From assembly GCA_018434355.1 (NCBI GenBank), contig JAHDPL010000019.1:62001-126000 (forward strand): a stretch of DNA of 64,000 bases, written 5' to 3'. A model generated the notes under the pieces. The model was not told the DNA's origin, made no database searches, and was given only the letters and a program-made list of their open reading frames with translations. Below, one piece after another: positions 60,868 to 64,000 of the stretch. Position 1 is the first letter of the stretch; the number at the start of each line of letters is the position of its first letter. The translations under genes and the position numbers were made by a program. This stretch comes from Sporomusaceae bacterium. Lineage in GTDB: Bacteria; Bacillota; Negativicutes; UBA1444.

Positions 60868-61653
60868 TCAGATTACTTTCGCGTCGCCAAGCAGTTGCAT
60901 CAGCTTCGCGACCGATTGTTGCGCGGTTTCTTCCTGGATGAGCTGGCCCTGGCTACGCTGGGTCGGCGTAAAGATCCGCCGCACTTGCGTAGGCGAGCCA
61001 GGCATGCCGATCCGTTTTTCGTCAGCCGCGATGTCGGCTGCGGTCCAGACCGGAATCTGGGTACGGTTGGCTTTCATAGTGCCTTTTACAGTGGGGAAGC
61101 GCGGTTCGGCAATCGATTTGACCACGGTAACCATCACCGGCAGCTTGGTTTCCATGATTTCGTAGCCGTCGTCATGCTCGCGGTCAACCTTGATGGTGTC
61201 GCCGTTGATCTCAATCTTGGCTGCGTAGGTGATCTGCGGCATGCCCAGGTTTTCGGCAATGCCGGGGCCTACTTGGGCCGTGTCGCCATCAATCGCCTGC
61301 TTGCCACAGAGAATCAGGTCCACCGGACCCATCTTCTCAATCGAAGTCGACAATGCGTAAGCAGTTGCCAACGTGTCAGCACCGCCGAATGCGCGGTCAC
61401 TGATGAGGATCGCTTCATCAGCGCCCATCGCCAGGCACTCTTTCAGCGCGTCGGCAGCCTGCGGCGGTCCCATGGTAATGACTTTGACTTTGCCGCCATG
61501 CTTTTCCCGGAGCTGCAACGCCACTTCTACCGCGATCTTGTCGAACGGGTTGACGATGCTGGGAACTCCTTCCCGGATCAACGTGTTCTTTACCGGGTCA
61601 ATCTTGACTTCCGTGGTGTCAGGCACTTGCTTGACACAGACCACAATTTCCAT
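60868..61653 (-). CDS. etfB: Electron transfer flavoprotein beta subunit
   Basis: 261 residues, EtfB start MEIVVCVKQVPDTTEVKIDP, central VDLILCGKQAIDGDTAQVGPGIAENLG. Together with EtfA it accepts electrons from acyl-CoA dehydrogenase, or drives the reverse reaction by bifurcation. Between bcd and etfA in the standard bcd-etfB-etfA order. Confidence 0.96.
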   Translation of the reverse strand: MEIVVCVKQVPDTTEVKIDPVKNTLIREGVPSIVNPFDKIAVEVALQLREKHGGKVKVITMGPPQAADALKECLAMGADEAILISDRAFGGADTLATAYALSTSIEKMGPVDLILCGKQAIDGDTAQVGPGIAENLGMPQITYAAKIEINGDTIKVDREHDDGYEIMETKLPVMVTVVKSIAEPRFPTVKGTMKANRTQIPVWTAADIAADEKRIGMPGSPTQVRRIFTPTQRSQGQLIQEETAQQSVAKLMQLLGDAKVI

Positions 61654-61688
61654 TGATTGGATGCCTCCTCGTTTTAAGTTGTATGATC

Positions 61689-62828
61689 CTACCGAAGCAC
61701 CGCGCCGCCGATGACCATGCGCTGCGCCTGGTTAGTCCCCTCATAGATCTGGCAGATTTTCGCGTCGCGCATGTAACGCTCGCAGGGATATTCGCGGCTG
61801 TAGCCATAACCGCCGAGCACCTGTACGGCATCGGTGGTAACTTCCATCGCGCTGTCCGACGCAAAGAGTTTTGCCATCGCCGCTTCCTTGGAATACGGTT
61901 TGTGCGCATCTTTCAATGCCGCTGCCTGGTAGGTCAACAGGCGGGACGCCTCGACCTTGGTCGCCATATCAGCCAGCATGAACGAAATCGCCTGGTTGGC
62001 GGAAATCGGCTTGCCGAACTGTACGCGTTCTTTGGAGTACTTGATCGCAAAATCGAGAGCGGCAGTCGCAATACCGAGCGATTGCGCGGCTACGCCGATC
62101 CGGCCGCCGTCCAGCGTGGTCATGGCGATCTTGAACCCTTCGCCTTCTTTGCCCAACATTTGGTCAACAGGCACTTTGACATCTTGGAAGATTAGTTCCA
62201 TAGTCTGCGAGGAACGGATGCCCATTTTGTGTTCTTTTTTACCAAAGGTGAAGCCCGGCATGCCTTTTTCCAGGATAAACGCGCTGATTCCGCGAACACC
62301 TTTTGATTTGTCGGTCATGGCAAATACAATATAAGTTTCGGCTTCACCGGCGTTGGTGATGAAGATCTTGCTGCCGTTCAGCACATAGTGGTCGCCGTTC
62401 AATACCGCAACCGTCTGTTGTCCGGATGCGTCTGTACCTGCATTCGGTTCGGTCAGGCCGAAGGCGCCCATTTTTTCGCCTTCTGCCAGCGGTTTTAGAT
62501 ATTTTTGTTTCTGCGCTTCGGTGCCATAGGCGAAGATCGGCCAGGCGCAAAGCGATACCGTTGCCGACAGGGCGATTCCCAGACCGGCATCGGCTTTCGA
62601 AATTTCTTCAATTGCTAGAATATAGCTTAACACATCTCCGTCCGCTCCGCCATACTGTTCGGGGAAACAAATTCCGGTGAGTCCCAGGCCGGCCATCGCA
62701 TCATACAGGGGACGGGAAAAGCTTTCGTGTTCATCGCGTTCTTCCGCGCCATGGGCAACTTCTTTTTCGGCAAAATCCCGGGCAATTTTCTGCATCATCT
62801 TTTGGTCTTCGGTCAATTCAAAACTCAT
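61689..62828 (-). CDS. bcd: Short-chain acyl-CoA dehydrogenase (butyryl-CoA type)
   Basis: 379 residues. FAD and substrate motifs [47 protein letters not shown], with the catalytic Glu in IYEGT at the position of short-chain enzymes. Interconverts butyryl- and crotonyl-CoA with Etf. First gene of bcd-etfB-etfA. No sigma-54 site was found in the short upstream gap to 62880. Confidence 0.93.
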   Translation of the reverse strand: MSFELTEDQKMMQKIARDFAEKEVAHGAEERDEHESFSRPLYDAMAGLGLTGICFPEQYGGADGDVLSYILAIEEISKADAGLGIALSATVSLCAWPIFAYGTEAQKQKYLKPLAEGEKMGAFGLTEPNAGTDASGQQTVAVLNGDHYVLNGSKIFITNAGEAETYIVFAMTDKSKGVRGISAFILEKGMPGFTFGKKEHKMGIRSSQTMELIFQDVKVPVDQMLGKEGEGFKIAMTTLDGGRIGVAAQSLGIATAALDFAIKYSKERVQFGKPISANQAISFMLADMATKVEASRLLTYQAAALKDAHKPYSKEAAMAKLFASDSAMEVTTDAVQVLGGYGYSREYPCERYMRDAKICQIYEGTNQAQRMVIGGAVLR

Positions 62829-62879
62829 TGTGTGTGATCCCCTTTCATTATTTTAATATTTGCTTTTCGCCAAAAACAG

Positions 62880-62912
62880 CTGCACCGGAAGCAGCTCCTG
62901 CTTCCGGTGCAG
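62880..62912 (-). terminator. Terminator after the second thiolase gene
   Basis: CTGCACCGGAAGCAG-CTC-CTGCTTCCGGTGCAG, 15 perfect pairs, and on the minus strand a T5 run follows. It separates the thiolase operon from bcd. Confidence 0.92.
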
Positions 62913-62948
62913 TGTTCGCTGACTTTGTGAAATGTTTCTCAATACATA

Positions 62949-64000
62949 TTATAACCGTTCGATGATCGTTGCGCAACCCTGTCCGCCACCGATACACAAT
63001 GTGGCAAGACCGATTTTTTTGTCATGCTGTTGCAGCGCATGAAGCAGTGTGACCAGAATCCGAGCGCCGCTGGCGCCAATCGGATGGCCGATCGCGATTG
63101 CGCCGCCGTGGACGTTTACTTTGTCCTTGGCCCAGCCGAGTTCCTTGCCGACGGCCAGGAACTGAGCTGCGAAAGCTTCGTTCGCTTCGATCAGATCAAG
63201 GTCTTCGACCTTCAGGCCGGCTTTGGCCAATGCCTTGCGAGTCGCCGGAACCGGGCCCATTCCCATGATCGAGGGATCAACGCCGCCGGAGCCGTAACCG
63301 AGGATTCTGGCCAACGGTTTGAGGCCCAGCGCTTTGGCTTTTTCCGCCGACATCAGCACCAGAGCGGCTGATCCGTCATTGATCCCGGAAGCGTTACCGG
63401 CGGTAACCGTGCCGTCTTTCTTGAACGCCGGTTTCAGTCCGGCCAGTTTATCCAGCGCCGCATCGCGTTTGGGATATTCATCAGTATCAAACACTACGTC
63501 GCCTTTTTTCCCTTTGATCACAACCGGCAGGATTTCCTTTTTGAAATACCCGGCATCAATCGCCTTGACCGCTTTGGTCTGGGATTCAAAGGCCAGCAGG
63601 TCCTGTTCTTCACGGGTCACATTGAATTTGGCGGCAACGTTTTCGGCTGTGATTCCCATGTGGTAATCGTTGAAGGCGCACCATAGACCATCCTGGATCA
63701 TCGCGTCAACGACTTTGCCATTGCCCATCCGGTAACCCCAGCGGGCCTTGCTGTCCAAAATATAGGGCGCCTGGCTCATGCTTTCGGTTCCACCGGCAAC
63801 GACGACTTCGGCATCATCAGCCACGATCGCCTGCACGCCGAGGTTGACGGTTTTCAAGCCCGAACCGCAAACCTTGTTCACCGTGAACGAAGGAACTACA
63901 TCAGGAATTCCGGCTTTGATTGCGCACTGCCGTGCAACATTTTGTCCCAGTCCGGCCTGCAAAACGTTGCCGAAAATGACCTCATCGACTTGGTCCGGCT
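62949..64000 (-). CDS. Acetyl-CoA acetyltransferase (thiolase), N-terminus outside the window
   Basis: The minus-strand frame is open to the window end, where it reads [20 protein letters not shown], a thiolase sequence from about residue 45; hence the true start is beyond base 64000. Active-site Cys in [11 protein letters not shown], His in NEAFAAQF, and [12 protein letters not shown] plus [15 protein letters not shown] at the end (Cys in CIGGG). Closer to the standard AtoB/ThlA form than the thiolase at 54151. Confidence 0.94.
   Translation of the reverse strand, partial: PDQVDEVIFGNVLQAGLGQNVARQCAIKAGIPDVVPSFTVNKVCGSGLKTVNLGVQAIVADDAEVVVAGGTESMSQAPYILDSKARWGYRMGNGKVVDAMIQDGLWCAFNDYHMGITAENVAAKFNVTREEQDLLAFESQTKAVKAIDAGYFKKEILPVVIKGKKGDVVFDTDEYPKRDAALDKLAGLKPAFKKDGTVTAGNASGINDGSAALVLMSAEKAKALGLKPLARILGYGSGGVDPSIMGMGPVPATRKALAKAGLKVEDLDLIEANEAFAAQFLAVGKELGWAKDKVNVHGGAIAIGHPIGASGARILVTLLHALQQHDKKIGLATLCIGGGQGCATIIERL

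Noticed and set aside
1-64000. CRISPR arrays, IS transposase genes, rRNA
   Set aside because: No regularly spaced repeats, no transposase motifs and no rRNA sequence were seen on reading through the window.

Overview
The window looks like chromosome of an anaerobic diderm Firmicute, most likely Negativicutes (Sporomusaceae-like). This is inferred from three things: Firmicute-style strong Shine-Dalgarno sites with TTG/GTG starts, a TolC-type outer-membrane channel with a HlyD-type adaptor, and a butyrate-type acyl-CoA/Etf gene set run by sigma-54. One gene also reads as a selenoprotein. No rRNA is present, so the taxon is not proven.

Left host flank (1-4.6 kb): the end of an ABC ATPase gene, a membrane diguanylate cyclase and a chemotaxis receptor. 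At 4612-4712 lies the 3' half of a tRNA-Leu gene plus its terminator.

Integrative element (about 4.6-42.4 kb): the same 101 bp recurs at 42320-42420, where it completes an intact tRNA-Leu(CAA). A tyrosine recombinase gene lies just inside that end, so the 37.7 kb between the repeats is best read as one integrated element. From left to right its cargo is: a STAS protein; a TetR-controlled ABC exporter with its TolC; a sigma-54/PrpR-controlled cluster (CitMHS transporter, aconitase-family hydratase, two exported lactonase-like proteins, two aldolases); a 2 kb non-coding stretch of repeats; an AlbA_2 protein; a complete QatABCD anti-phage system; a phage lysis-like module with broken genes; a transport block (polysaccharide deacetylase, ChrA, EamA, TauE, MarR); and a phage control region (amidase, antirepressor, replication proteins, excisionase-like protein, two repressors, an ImmA-like protein that has lost HExxH, integrase). 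A long GC-rich composite repeat occurs in opposite orientations at about 21.6-22.2 and 36.6-37.3 kb and brackets the Qat/phage/transport segment.

Right host flank (42.4-64 kb): a YgjP-like metallopeptidase, a C_GCAxxG_C_C protein, an Old Yellow Enzyme, an ECF S component, a D-amino-acid transaminase and a Bcp-type peroxiredoxin with in-frame UGA at the catalytic cysteine followed by a bSECIS-like hairpin. Then come an acyltransferase, an orphan helical protein, pyruvate kinase, a DUF2007 protein and a CBS-PAS sigma-54 activator.

The last 11 kb is short-chain acyl-CoA metabolism. A CoA-transferase, thiolase and reductase operon is divergent from a GntP permease, each with a clear sigma-54 promoter. 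The intergenic region between them carries copies of the half-site found upstream of the activator gene. MaoC hydratase, EtfA (with ferredoxin domain), EtfB, acyl-CoA dehydrogenase and a second thiolase (cut by the window end) follow.
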